Assembly: GCF_016863315.1 (NCBI RefSeq)
Contig: NZ_BOOQ01000002.1
Coordinates: 372,001-436,000, forward strand
Direction of reading: 5' to 3'
Origin: Planotetraspora silvatica
GTDB lineage: Bacteria; Actinomycetota; Actinomycetes; Streptosporangiales; Streptosporangiaceae
Length of the DNA stretch: 64,000 bases
In this document: positions 43,149 through 51,072 of the stretch, piece by piece
How positions within the stretch are numbered: position 1 is the first letter of the stretch
Layout: the number at the start of each line of letters is the position of its first letter
The notes under the pieces: model-generated
What the model was told of the DNA's origin: nothing
Seen by the model: only the letters and a program-made list of their open reading frames with translations
The model's database searches: none
Made by a program: the position numbers and the translations under genes

Positions 43149-43175
43149 ACCATATATCGGATCCCGATATATGGT
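43149..43175. promoter_or_regulatory. PadR operator palindrome
   Basis: A perfect 12-bp inverted repeat (ACCATATATCGG, 3-base centre, CCGATATATGGT) lies immediately upstream of the padR-like gene. PadR proteins bind AT-rich palindromes of this kind in their own promoters. Confidence 0.75.
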
Positions 43176-43377
43176 CCAGCGCTTCCGGCCAATTGCACGC
43201 CCACCCGGCTGAGGTCTCCGGCATCCAGAGCGCGGAGGCTGGTTCGAGGGCTGATACACGGCTGATACGCGGCCGAGCGTCCACGAACGCACGGCCTCGA
43301 CAACATGGACACCTGCACCGCACAGGGTGGCTGACGTGCGCGATTACGGCGCGCCGGTCTCCTGGAGGTGCTTTGCC

Positions 43378-44364
43378 ATGTGCTCTACCCGTCCGCTCGG
43401 CGGATCCAGTTCGCCCGGCCGGGAGGGTCGCCGGCTCCGTTCCGCTATGGGCATCACGGCACGGGTCCTGGCCGTGGCCGCGCTCGCCGTCGCCGTTTCC
43501 GGCTGCGTCGGCCAGGGCTCCAGCGAGGTGGAGGGCGCGGTCGTCGCGATGCCACTGCCGTGGCCGACGGAGGGGCAGTCGAGCGTGGAGGTCGAAGGCC
43601 TCGGCAGCCTCGGCAGGCAGGGTGAGCGGGAGCCGGTGCCCATCGCGAGCGTCACCAAGGTGATGACCGCGTACGTGATCCTCAAGAACCACCCGCTGCG
43701 GGGAACCGAATCCGGCCCGGTCATCAAGGTCGACAAAGCCGCCGCCGAGGAGTCGCTTTCGCTCGAGGAATCCAGTGCGCCGGTCAGGGAAGGTCTGGAG
43801 CTCACCGAGCGGCAGTTGCTCGAACTGATGCTGATTCCCTCGGGCAACAACATCGCCCGGTTGCTGGCTCGATGGGACGCCGGCAGCCAGGAGGCCTTCG
43901 TGGCGAAGATGAATCGGGCCGCCGTCGACCTCGGCATGGCTCACACCATCTACACCGGCGCGAGCGGCATCGAGCCGACGACCACGAGCACCGCCGTGGA
44001 CCAGTTGAAGCTGGCCCGGCAGGTCATGAAGGACCAGGTCTTCCGCTCGATCGTCGCCAAGCCCAGCATCACGGTTCCCGGAGTTCCGGGCACGATCATC
44101 AACACCAATACGCTGCTGGGCACGTCCGGCGTGATCGGCCTCAAGACCGGCTCGAGCACCCCGGCGGGCGGCGCCCTGATGTGGGCGGCAGAGGCCGAGG
44201 CCGGCGGCAGGACCCGGCTGATCCTCGGCGTCGTCCTCCACCAGCGCGCGAACACCACCCCCGCGGAAGGACTCCAGGCCGCTCTCGACAACAGCCGGAA
44301 GCTGGTCATCGCGATCCAGCAGGGACTGCCTCAGTCCCTCTTGGCAGAGCGCAGCACCGAGTGA
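43378..44364 (+). CDS. D-alanyl-D-alanine carboxypeptidase lipoprotein (peptidase S11)
   Basis: 328 residues. A basic N-terminus and hydrophobic stretch end in the lipobox (LAVAVSGC). The three penicillin-binding motifs are present: SVTK (nucleophile Ser and Lys), SGN in LIPSGNNIARLLA, and KTG in IGLKTGSSTPAGG. It trims peptidoglycan stem peptides outside the cell. ATG 43378 is preceded by GGAGGT at a good distance; the first ATG of the signal core is at 43447. Confidence 0.92.
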   Translation: MCSTRPLGGSSSPGREGRRLRSAMGITARVLAVAALAVAVSGCVGQGSSEVEGAVVAMPLPWPTEGQSSVEVEGLGSLGRQGEREPVPIASVTKVMTAYVILKNHPLRGTESGPVIKVDKAAAEESLSLEESSAPVREGLELTERQLLELMLIPSGNNIARLLARWDAGSQEAFVAKMNRAAVDLGMAHTIYTGASGIEPTTTSTAVDQLKLARQVMKDQVFRSIVAKPSITVPGVPGTIINTNTLLGTSGVIGLKTGSSTPAGGALMWAAEAEAGGRTRLILGVVLHQRANTTPAEGLQAALDNSRKLVIAIQQGLPQSLLAERSTE

Positions 44365-44492
44365 GACGCACCACGGATAAAGCAATAGGGCCGAAGTGAT
44401 CACGGGAAGGTCCGCGCACCGGAAACCCATTGTCAGGAAACCTGGAGATACGGGATATTTACGCCCGTTCTATCCTGATAGAGGAGTATCCC

Positions 44493-45191
44493 GTGTACCC
44501 CGCACCACCCCCCACCGCGCTGCGCCCCATTCATGGGCGAGCCGTCGCGGCTTCCGTCGCCCTGGCCTTGAACGCCCTTGTCGGATTGACGGCATCTGTA
44601 GTGGGCGTGCAGCGCGTCGCACTCATCAGTGAGTTCTCCGCCGACCCGGATTCGGTGGACATCGCCGAGATCGAGGCCGGAGACTCGATCGCCGGCGCAG
44701 TGGCCATGGTCCAGTCCGTCGCCTACGTCCTCGCCATTGCCGCGTTCCTGGTCTGGCTCTACCGCGCGAGGAAGAACGCCGAGCCGCTTGCCCTGTGGCC
44801 GCATCGGCTGTCCACACCGTGGCTGTTCTTCGGCTGGGTCGTCCCGGTGGTCAGCTTTTGGTTCCCGAAGCAGATCATGGATGACATCTGGGCCTCATCC
44901 AAGCCAGGCGGCCTGCACCTGGCACCCAACTTCGGAGCAGCGCGGCGCTCCGGCCTCATCTGGGCCTGGTGGCTGGCCTGGCTGGCGGCAGTCTGGGCGT
45001 CGAAGCTGGTGTCCAACGGTTTCCGTAACCCCGACGACCTTGAGTCGATCAGGCGAGCGGTTCTGGTCGACGTCATCACTGACGCCCTGCTCGTCATCGC
45101 GGCCATACTGGCCGCCATGATCGTCCTGCAGATCAGCCGTTTCCAAGAGGCGCGTCGAAGCATCGCCGCGCATCAAATCGCCGCCGCCTGA
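44493..45191 (+). CDS. DUF4328 membrane protein
   Basis: 232 residues with four hydrophobic segments. DUF4328 signatures are FLVWLYRARKNAEPL, STPWLFFGWVVPVVSFWFPK and IMDDIWASSKPG. GTG 44493 follows GAGGAG. The function is unknown. Confidence 0.9.
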   Translation: MYPAPPPTALRPIHGRAVAASVALALNALVGLTASVVGVQRVALISEFSADPDSVDIAEIEAGDSIAGAVAMVQSVAYVLAIAAFLVWLYRARKNAEPLALWPHRLSTPWLFFGWVVPVVSFWFPKQIMDDIWASSKPGGLHLAPNFGAARRSGLIWAWWLAWLAAVWASKLVSNGFRNPDDLESIRRAVLVDVITDALLVIAAILAAMIVLQISRFQEARRSIAAHQIAAA

Positions 45192-45235
45192 TCGGTCGGC
45201 TCCCGTGTCCCCGTGTCGTAGGTGACACGGGGCAC

Positions 45236-46174
45236 TCAGTTGAATGTGAGCAGCGAAAAAGGGCGGCCTGGCGGCACGGACATCGTCCGGTGCTCCTCTC
45301 CTCGAGTGTTCGACCACCGGAAGGCCGGACCGGTCAACGAGATCGAGTCGAGAGCCAATTCCTCGTGCGTGAGGGCGGCGTTTCGGGTGCTCGCGCACGT
45401 TCGTTTGACGTGGCGTTCTGATTCACTTCCTTCTCGCAGGAGAACGAGGTCGATTCTGGTCAGTTGAAGCCCCGGGAAAGGCCGTGGAAAACGCCAGTGC
45501 CACATGGACGCCACGACGGGGATGCGGTGACAGGCGATCTGGCCCCTCATCGGCCCGCGGGCACCCATGCCGACATGAGTATTGGAAAGGGGAACGGCGA
45601 ACAACGAGAACCCGTCCCGCAGCCTCGCTCTTCCAGTGAAGGCCACCTTGGTCATCTCGCCCTGGGTGGCGATGTACAGCCGGGGATAGGCGAGCACGTC
45701 GAGTGAGCTGTCACCCTGCCCGAACACCTCTTTGAGCGCGGGCATGTCTCCCAGGATGTTCTCCGCCAGGGTGAGGCAGGAGACCAGCAGCGCCAGAAAG
45801 GCCAGGGTGTTTCCTTGACCCCGCGGAACCACCCGGCGAAGTCCCGACACCTTCGGCTCTCTGTCGGTCAGCGCCGCGACCGCCTCCTCCATGCCGGCCT
45901 GGCTCTCTCGAAGCGCGTCGATCTCCGCCGCGAGCCTCGCGGTCTCCTCACGCCGCAGAGCGGCGGCGCGAACGGTGTAGATGATCGCGAGGGTGTCCCG
46001 TATCGCTTCGGAACCGTTCATGAATCCACAGATCGGGCACGGATCACCCGCCCTGGGAATCCCGCCCAATGGCATCTTGTGAGGATCGAACTCGAAAAGC
46101 GAGGAGGTGGACGGTATATCCGTACCTGACTGGAAGTGCGTCCCACAGCGGGCGCACAGAATCGGTAACTCCAC
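45236..46174 (-). CDS. Zinc-ribbon/coiled-coil membrane protein, uncharacterised
   Basis: 312 residues. Two CxxC knuckles at the N-terminus (CARC near residue 7 and CPIC near 46) suggest a zinc ribbon. A coiled coil follows (EETARLAAEIDALRESQAGM), then one hydrophobic segment (LAFLALLVSCLTLAENIL). The C-terminal domain is unassigned. Confidence 0.75.
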   Translation of the reverse strand: MELPILCARCGTHFQSGTDIPSTSSLFEFDPHKMPLGGIPRAGDPCPICGFMNGSEAIRDTLAIIYTVRAAALRREETARLAAEIDALRESQAGMEEAVAALTDREPKVSGLRRVVPRGQGNTLAFLALLVSCLTLAENILGDMPALKEVFGQGDSSLDVLAYPRLYIATQGEMTKVAFTGRARLRDGFSLFAVPLSNTHVGMGARGPMRGQIACHRIPVVASMWHWRFPRPFPGLQLTRIDLVLLREGSESERHVKRTCASTRNAALTHEELALDSISLTGPAFRWSNTRGEEHRTMSVPPGRPFSLLTFN

Positions 46175-46285
46175 GAAATCTTCTTATCATCTGCGCATCC
46201 GCAGAAAGAGCCGCCGAGCAGCCTGACCACGCGTGTAGCCCAATCCGGGTCCGGCTGCTCGGGCGGGTGACATCGGACTCCGGTG

Positions 46286-47548
46286 TCAGAAGTACTGCGA
46301 GGTGAGGTCGGTCGTCGGCCAGGTGGTGACCTTCCCGAAGGCCTCGTTCATGCGTGCGCTCAGCACGTCGTAGTCGGGAGTGCCGGTCTCCTCGCGCCGG
46401 TTGAAGAGCGCGGCGTAGGTGATGCCGTTCTGAAGCCTCGCCAGATAGGTGTAGGTCCCCGGCATCGAGCCGCTGTGCCAGGTGTTGAGGTGGCCGGTCA
46501 CCTGGCGCACGTACCAGCCGCAGCCGTACCACGAACCGTCAGCGCTCATCCCGATCTCCGGCTTGGCGACCATCGTCGCGATCGACGCGGCGTTGAGCAC
46601 CGGCCCCGCCGCGTCAAAGACGCCGGAGAACTTCACCAGGTCGACGGCGGACGCGAGCCAGCCGCCGTTGGCGCCCTGGTTGGGCATGTTGAACCCGCCG
46701 TACGGGTACGGCACCACGGCCCGGGACTCATCCATGACGGTCGTGTTCGTGTACTGGGAGTAGTAGCCCACCTCGCTCGCCGAGGACTCCGCTCTCAGGC
46801 TGTGGCCGATGCTCATACGGCTGATGCCGACGGGCGTCAGGAGCTTCTGCTTCACGTACGCCTCGTAGGTCATGCCCGACACCTTCTCGATGATCCGGCC
46901 GAGCAGGAGGTAGCCGTAATTGCTGTAGACCATCTTCGAGCCGGGGGCGAAGTCGAGTGGGCGCGGCGTGGCGTACGCGACGATGTCTGACTGGCTGATC
47001 GGGAGCGGGACGTCCAGCACGGCCGAGATCGTGTGATCCAGCCAGAGCTGGTCGCCGCTCACGTCCCTGTCCCAGCCCCCGAGGTGCTGCATCAGGCGGA
47101 GCACGGTCACGTCCTTCAACCGGGAGTCGCCGGCTGTGGACAGGCCCAGCAGCGTGGTGACGGGGGCCGAGAGGCTGAGCTTGCCGTCCTGGACGAGCCG
47201 CAAGATCGCGGTCGCGGTGATGTGCTTGCTCAGGCTGGCGATCCGGAACAGGCTGGTCGGCTGGACGCGCGCGAGGAACTGCTGCTCACCCGGCGGCGCG
47301 GGCGTCATGTAGGTGCCGTAACCTCGGGCCAGCACGAGCTTGCCGTTCTTGACCACCGCGAGCTGCGCACAGGTGATGCCGCGTTCGGCGATGTACGTCT
47401 TCACCACGGTGTCGAGTCCGGCGAGAGCCGCGGGGACGACGCCCGTGACCAGCACGTCGGCCGGCCGGTCAGGAAGGGTGCCGGCCACGAGGACGGGCAC
47501 CGTCCCCGCGGCCGTCTTGAGCAGGCTCCTCCGACTGAGCAAAGTCAC
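46286..47548 (-). CDS. Serine hydrolase, class C beta-lactamase family, Tat-exported
   Basis: 420 residues. A twin-arginine signal (SRRSLLKTAAGTVPVLVAG) directs Tat export. Catalytic motifs are SLSK (Ser-x-x-Lys in RIASLSKHITATAILRL), YSNYG (Tyr-x-Asn) and HSGS in LNTWHSGSMPG. Members include esterases, DD-peptidases and AmpC-type enzymes; resistance cannot be inferred. The start is GTG 47548. Confidence 0.92.
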   Translation of the reverse strand: MTLLSRRSLLKTAAGTVPVLVAGTLPDRPADVLVTGVVPAALAGLDTVVKTYIAERGITCAQLAVVKNGKLVLARGYGTYMTPAPPGEQQFLARVQPTSLFRIASLSKHITATAILRLVQDGKLSLSAPVTTLLGLSTAGDSRLKDVTVLRLMQHLGGWDRDVSGDQLWLDHTISAVLDVPLPISQSDIVAYATPRPLDFAPGSKMVYSNYGYLLLGRIIEKVSGMTYEAYVKQKLLTPVGISRMSIGHSLRAESSASEVGYYSQYTNTTVMDESRAVVPYPYGGFNMPNQGANGGWLASAVDLVKFSGVFDAAGPVLNAASIATMVAKPEIGMSADGSWYGCGWYVRQVTGHLNTWHSGSMPGTYTYLARLQNGITYAALFNRREETGTPDYDVLSARMNEAFGKVTTWPTTDLTSQYF

Positions 47549-47557
47549 CCATAACCC

Positions 47558-47595
47558 CCTAAGTCATGATCTGTCAGGTAGATCAGCATCTTAGG
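47558..47595. promoter_or_regulatory. Nested inverted repeat upstream of the serine hydrolase gene
   Basis: CCTAAG (47558-47563) pairs with CTTAGG (47590-47595), and inside it TGATCT (47567) pairs with AGATCA (47580). The nested palindrome lies six bases upstream of the presumed start and is a candidate operator. Confidence 0.5.
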
Positions 47596-47833
47596 AGACT
47601 TCGCGATCATGGGATGCCTGATCCACATCACCGATCCGAGCAAAGTCACAGGCACCCCGCCTGCCACCGCCCCCATCGGGCGTCCCGACCAGGTCACACC
47701 CCGCGAAGCTGGGGCCCCATCCTCTTCTCCGGCGTTTCGCGTCCGCGCACAACGGGACGGGAATATCCCATTTGACCGTTTCGGGTCGGCCACGTCATCG
47801 GCGAAGACGTGGCCCCGATCGGGAGGAGGCGCC

Positions 47834-48079
47834 ATGCGCGGCAAGCCTCGATTCCTGCTTCTCGGTACGGCATTGCTCACGGTCCTCACGCTCACACCCG
47901 CCGAGGCGTCCACGACCTCCGTGCCCTGCTCCGAGGCCGCGGCGGCGATGAGCGCTCCGACCGGCACCTCCGCCACCGCGCGACGCTGCTGGTGGACAGG
48001 CCCCTACCGGTGCTGCACGTACGCCGTCGGCGAGCACCAATTCGTCAAGCGCTGCATGCGCGCCCGAACCCGCTACTAG
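47834..48079 (+). CDS. Small secreted cysteine-rich protein
   Basis: 81 residues from ATG 47834, preceded by GGGAGGAGG. A signal peptide (RGKPRFLLLGTALLTVLTLT, cleavage near TPAEA) is followed by a 55-residue mature part with five cysteines: VPC, RRCWW, YRCCTYAVG and VKRC. No family recognised. A DUF4142 gene follows 15 bp downstream and may be co-transcribed. Confidence 0.7.
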   Translation: MRGKPRFLLLGTALLTVLTLTPAEASTTSVPCSEAAAAMSAPTGTSATARRCWWTGPYRCCTYAVGEHQFVKRCMRARTRY

Positions 48080-48094
48080 CCCCGGGGGGATTCC

Positions 48095-48607
48095 ATGATG
48101 AGACGGATCATCGTGCTGCCGGCAGCCCTGGCGATCGCGCTCGCGGGCGGGACAGCAGGTCTCGCCGCGGCTCCCGACGTCAACGACCAGGACCGGTCGT
48201 TCCTCGTCGCGGTGCACCAGGGGAACCTCGCGGAGATCCAGTCGGGACGGCTCGTCGAGAAACAGGCGGCCGGCAAGGCCGTCCGCGACGCCGGGACGAC
48301 GCTCGTCGACGACCACACCAAGCTCGACGAGGAGGTCCGGCGCGTCGCCGGCGAGGTAGGGGTCCGATTGCCCGGCGAGCCCGGCGACACCCAGCAGGCG
48401 GGCCTTCGGAAGTTCTCCGCCATGAGCGGCGCCCAGCTCGACAAGGCCTGGGTGGCCGCTGAGATCACCGATCACAAGGAGGACCTGGCGGCCATCGCGA
48501 AGGAGCGGACCGACGGCGCCTCGGACAAGGTCAAGCAGCTCGCCCGCGACGCCGAGCCGGTCGTCGAGTCGCACCTCAAGCTGCTGGAGCACATCCGTAC
48601 CGGCTGA
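48095..48607 (+). CDS. DUF4142 secreted protein
   Basis: 170 residues. A signal peptide (RRIIVLPAALAIALAGGTAG) precedes a DUF4142 four-helix domain: DQDRSFLVAVHQGNLAEIQS, VRDAGTTLVDDHTKLDEEVR, VESHLKLLEHIRTG. DUF4142 proteins are ferritin-like extracytoplasmic domains of uncertain role. Confidence 0.9.
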   Translation: MMRRIIVLPAALAIALAGGTAGLAAAPDVNDQDRSFLVAVHQGNLAEIQSGRLVEKQAAGKAVRDAGTTLVDDHTKLDEEVRRVAGEVGVRLPGEPGDTQQAGLRKFSAMSGAQLDKAWVAAEITDHKEDLAAIAKERTDGASDKVKQLARDAEPVVESHLKLLEHIRTG

Positions 48608-48707
48608 CCTCGATCAGCGAGACCAGAATGTGACATAGGGGTAAAGATCCTGGTCAGAGACGCATTGCAGGCATCGCGCCCATCCCTGGGGCCGACTGCA
48701 AAGAATA

Positions 48708-48809
48708 TTTTCCACAGAGATATCCCCAGCATGTCCGCCTATTTATTGGGAGGTCCACAGGCGTTGCCCACAACGTTGTCCACAGGCTGAGGCTCAGCAC
48801 TGTGGATGC
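48708..48809. promoter_or_regulatory. Cluster of DnaA-box-like sequences
   Basis: Within about 100 bp lie TTTTCCACA (48708), AGGTCCACA (48751), TTGCCCACA (48764), TTGTCCACA (48776, the actinobacterial consensus) and, on the other strand, GCATCCACA (48801-48809). AT-rich runs (ATATTTTCC, TATTTATTGG) flank them. The palindrome ACAACGTTGT spans the middle at 48770-48779. No dnaA or dnaN gene is near, so this is not the standard oriC. Confidence 0.45.
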
Positions 48810-48889
48810 CGGAGGCGGGCCGGGATGACAGCCTGCCTAGGAGTATCACGGCCACTTTCGCGGGCCGATCGCCGCGTACCCTGGTCAAG

Positions 48890-49720
48890 ATGGACACGGA
48901 CAGGCTCCTTGGAGACTTCCTCCGTGCTCGACGCCAGACCACCACCCTCGATCAAGTAGGTCTCTCACACGGCGACCATCGTCGCCGGACACCGGGATTG
49001 CGCCGTGAAGAGGTGGCCATGCTGGCCGGCGTCAGCACGGACTACTACATCCGGCTGGAACAGGGCAGGGAACGCCGCCCGTCGGATCAGGTGCTCGACG
49101 CCCTCGCTCAGGTGCTCCAACTCGACGCCTGGGCCACCGACCATCTCCACGAACTCGCGCGCCCGAAGGCGATCAAGCGCACGACGGAGGGGCGGACGGA
49201 CCGGGTGAGCCCGACCCTGGAACGGCTCATGCTGGGCTGGCGGAACACGCCCGCGGTCGTGGTGAACCGCAGGCTGGACGTGCTCGGCGGCAACTCCCTG
49301 GGCGAAGCCCTCTACGAAGGGCTCGATCACAGGGACAACCTGCTGCGGCTGACCTTCCTCAATCCCGACGCGCGCGTCTTCTACCGGGACTGGGAGAAGG
49401 ACGCCGCTTCGAAGACGGCCCAGTTGCACACCGCCGCGGCGGCCGACCACGACGACCCCCTCCTGATCGAGCTGCTCGCGGAGCTCTCCCGCGAGAGCGC
49501 GGATTTCCGGCGCATGTGGGCCCGCCACGACGTTCGGGCCAAGACGACCGACTCCGTGCGCTTCCATCACTACCTGGCCGGCGACCTGACCCTCTCCTAC
49601 GAGGCCTTCACCGTGAACAGCTGCCCCGACCAGGACCTGTTCATCTTCCAGGCGGAGCCGGGCAGCCCCTCGGAGCAGGCCCTGACCAGGTTGAGGAGCC
49701 GGGTCGCCATCGCCGGGTGA
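48890..49720 (+). CDS. MmyB-type helix-turn-helix regulator
   Basis: 276 residues. An XRE-type HTH (RTPGLRREEVAMLAGVSTDY, YIRLEQGRERRPSDQVLDAL) spans residues 30-80, and the C-terminal MmyB-like ligand domain follows (TPAVVVNRRLDVLGGNSLGE, LLRLTFLNPDARVFYRDWEK). ATG 48890 is the first start in the right frame. A paralogue lies at 51073-51918. Confidence 0.93.
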   Translation: MDTDRLLGDFLRARRQTTTLDQVGLSHGDHRRRTPGLRREEVAMLAGVSTDYYIRLEQGRERRPSDQVLDALAQVLQLDAWATDHLHELARPKAIKRTTEGRTDRVSPTLERLMLGWRNTPAVVVNRRLDVLGGNSLGEALYEGLDHRDNLLRLTFLNPDARVFYRDWEKDAASKTAQLHTAAAADHDDPLLIELLAELSRESADFRRMWARHDVRAKTTDSVRFHHYLAGDLTLSYEAFTVNSCPDQDLFIFQAEPGSPSEQALTRLRSRVAIAG

Positions 49721-49726
49721 TCCTCC

Positions 49727-50533
49727 TCAGCTCACCCTCGCGACGGTGAGCATGTGCCCGAATCCGAGAAGCGCCGGCTCGTTCTCCGTACGGCGGGCGA
49801 CGTCGAGCAGCAGGGCCCTGCGTCCGGGATCGTCCAGCCACTCCTCCGCGTAGAGGGCGAACACGCCTTCCAGCGCGTATCGCTCGGCTCCGGGTAGACC
49901 GGCGTCGGCGAACTCGGTGAGGACCTCGCCGGGGTCGTGGAAATAGGCGGTGGTGAAGCCCACGCTCGCATCTCCGTCGAGCATCCCCGTGCGGGCGGAC
50001 TCGTCGGCCGCCCTCCGCACATGCTCCTCCGCGTAGCGACCCAGGCGGATCATGTCGTGCACCGCGGCCCACCGGGCGATCGTCGCCGCCACGACCAGCC
50101 CGCCGGGCCTGGTGACACGGCGCGCCTCCGCCAGCGCCCCGACTCGGTCCGCCCGCTCGGTCAGGTGGTAGAGCGGCCCGAGAAGCAGGACCGCGTCGGC
50201 CCAGCCGTCCGGCACCTCCAGATGCCGCGCGTCGCCCACGCGGGCGATCACGCCGGGCAGACCCGACGCCTGCTCGACGTGCGCGGGCACCGGGTCGACG
50301 AGTTCCACCCGGTGACCGGCGGCGGCCAGCCACTCGGCGTGCACCCCACTGCCGCCGCCGACGTCCAGGATGCGTGCCGGTACGGCCGGCAGCAGGCGGC
50401 GCAGCACGTCCTGGGTTCGCCAGAACTCCAGCCGGCCGCGCCCCGACCGCAGCCGGCCGTCCTCCTTGCCCTGCAGGTAGTAGTCCATGATCTTCGCTGC
50501 GAGCTGCCGTGACTCCGCCATGATGGCGAGCAT
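49727..50533 (-). CDS. Class I SAM-dependent methyltransferase
   Basis: 268 residues with the SAM-binding motif I (ARILDVGGGSGVHAEWLAAA), motif II region (VIARVGDARHLEVPDGWADA) and motif III (LLLGPLYHLTERADR). The substrate is unknown. It is convergent with the MmyB regulator. Its start could be ATG 50533 or 50521. Confidence 0.88.
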   Translation of the reverse strand: MLAIMAESRQLAAKIMDYYLQGKEDGRLRSGRGRLEFWRTQDVLRRLLPAVPARILDVGGGSGVHAEWLAAAGHRVELVDPVPAHVEQASGLPGVIARVGDARHLEVPDGWADAVLLLGPLYHLTERADRVGALAEARRVTRPGGLVVAATIARWAAVHDMIRLGRYAEEHVRRAADESARTGMLDGDASVGFTTAYFHDPGEVLTEFADAGLPGAERYALEGVFALYAEEWLDDPGRRALLLDVARRTENEPALLGFGHMLTVARVS

Positions 50534-50687
50534 GCCTAACCGCCGCCGCCCGATTCAACCGAATTCGGGCGGCCACGTCCGCCGCGGCGGGGGCCTCGCG
50601 ATCTTCACGGAAAACCCGTTGCCGCCGCCGGTGGCGGGGCGGGATGCTCGGACACGACACCGCCTGAACATTCGGAAGGAGCGGGTC

Positions 50688-50768
50688 ATGCTGCGCCACC
50701 ATCACTGCCGTCGCCGCGGTCACCGCGTCCATCGCCGAATGCGCATGCGCTTCGACACCCACATGTGA
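50688..50768 (+). CDS. Short Arg/Met/His-rich ORF upstream of two tRNAs
   Basis: 26 codons from ATG 50688 with GGAAGGAG ending about seven bases upstream. The product starts MLRHHHCRRRGHRV and ends MRMRFDTHM: 9 Arg (seven CGC codons), 4 Met and 6 His. Two tRNAs with anticodons CAU and GCG, reading ATG and CGC, follow 70 bp downstream. No family recognised; it may be a leader peptide, a metal-binding peptide or a chance ORF. Confidence 0.4.
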   Translation: MLRHHHCRRRGHRVHRRMRMRFDTHM

Positions 50769-50838
50769 CGCCCGCCGCGGCGAAGCCGGCTCGGACCACC
50801 CGGTCCTGAGCGGCTCCTCGATCACCCGGCGGATTCCC

Positions 50839-50911
50839 GGCGGGTGAGGGCGCTGGTGTGCCCGGCGGTTTCATAAGCCGCTCCGGGCGGGTTCGATTCC
50901 CGCACCCGCCA
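50839..50911 (+). tRNA. tRNA-Met-like (CAU), atypical, no encoded CCA
   Basis: All stems pair: acceptor GGCGGGT / ACCCGCC, D-stem GGGC/GCCC, anticodon stem GCGGT/GCCGC with loop TTCATAA, T-arm GCGGG-TTCGATT-CCCGC, discriminator A, followed by CTCC. Position 8 is G instead of the near-universal U and position 14 is G instead of A, so the core tertiary pair is altered. It differs from the canonical tRNA-Met at 33944. It could be functional, specialised or a pseudo-tRNA. Confidence 0.65.
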
Positions 50912-50921
50912 CTCCTTTCAC

Positions 50922-50994
50922 GCCTCTGTGGCGCAGTGGAAAGCGCGCCTGCTTGCGGAGCAGGAGGTCGCTGGTTCGATTCCAGCCAGAGGCA
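50922..50994 (+). tRNA. tRNA-Arg (GCG anticodon), no encoded CCA
   Basis: Full cloverleaf: GCCTCTG / CAGAGGC, D-stem GCGC/GCGC with an A20-like loop, anticodon stem CCTGC/GCAGG with loop TTGCGGA (anticodon GCG), T-arm GCTGG-TTCGATT-CCAGC, discriminator A and then CCG. Bacteria normally read CGC with an ACG (inosine) anticodon, so GCG is unusual. It sits 10 bases after the CAU tRNA and is followed by a terminator. Confidence 0.75.
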
Positions 50995-51011
50995 CCGTCT
51001 GACCAGCAGAA

Positions 51012-51041
51012 AGGCCACCCCCATGATCGGAAGTGGCCTTC
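51012..51041 (+). terminator. Terminator after the tRNA pair
   Basis: AAGGCCAC at 51012-51019 pairs with GTGGCCTT at 51034-51041, 18 bases after the Arg tRNA. Confidence 0.65.
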
Positions 51042-51072
51042 TGGGTAGCTAAGTGAGCGTCTAGGGCCCGTA

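Noticed and set aside
46286-47548. Beta-lactam resistance gene
   Set aside because: The fold and motifs fit many esterases and DD-peptidases; resistance cannot be inferred.
48708-48809. Chromosomal oriC
   Set aside because: No dnaA, dnaN, rpmH or parAB genes are near; only a DnaA-box cluster remains as a claim.
50839-50911. Initiator tRNA-fMet
   Set aside because: It has a paired first base pair and lacks the three G-C pairs at the base of the anticodon stem.
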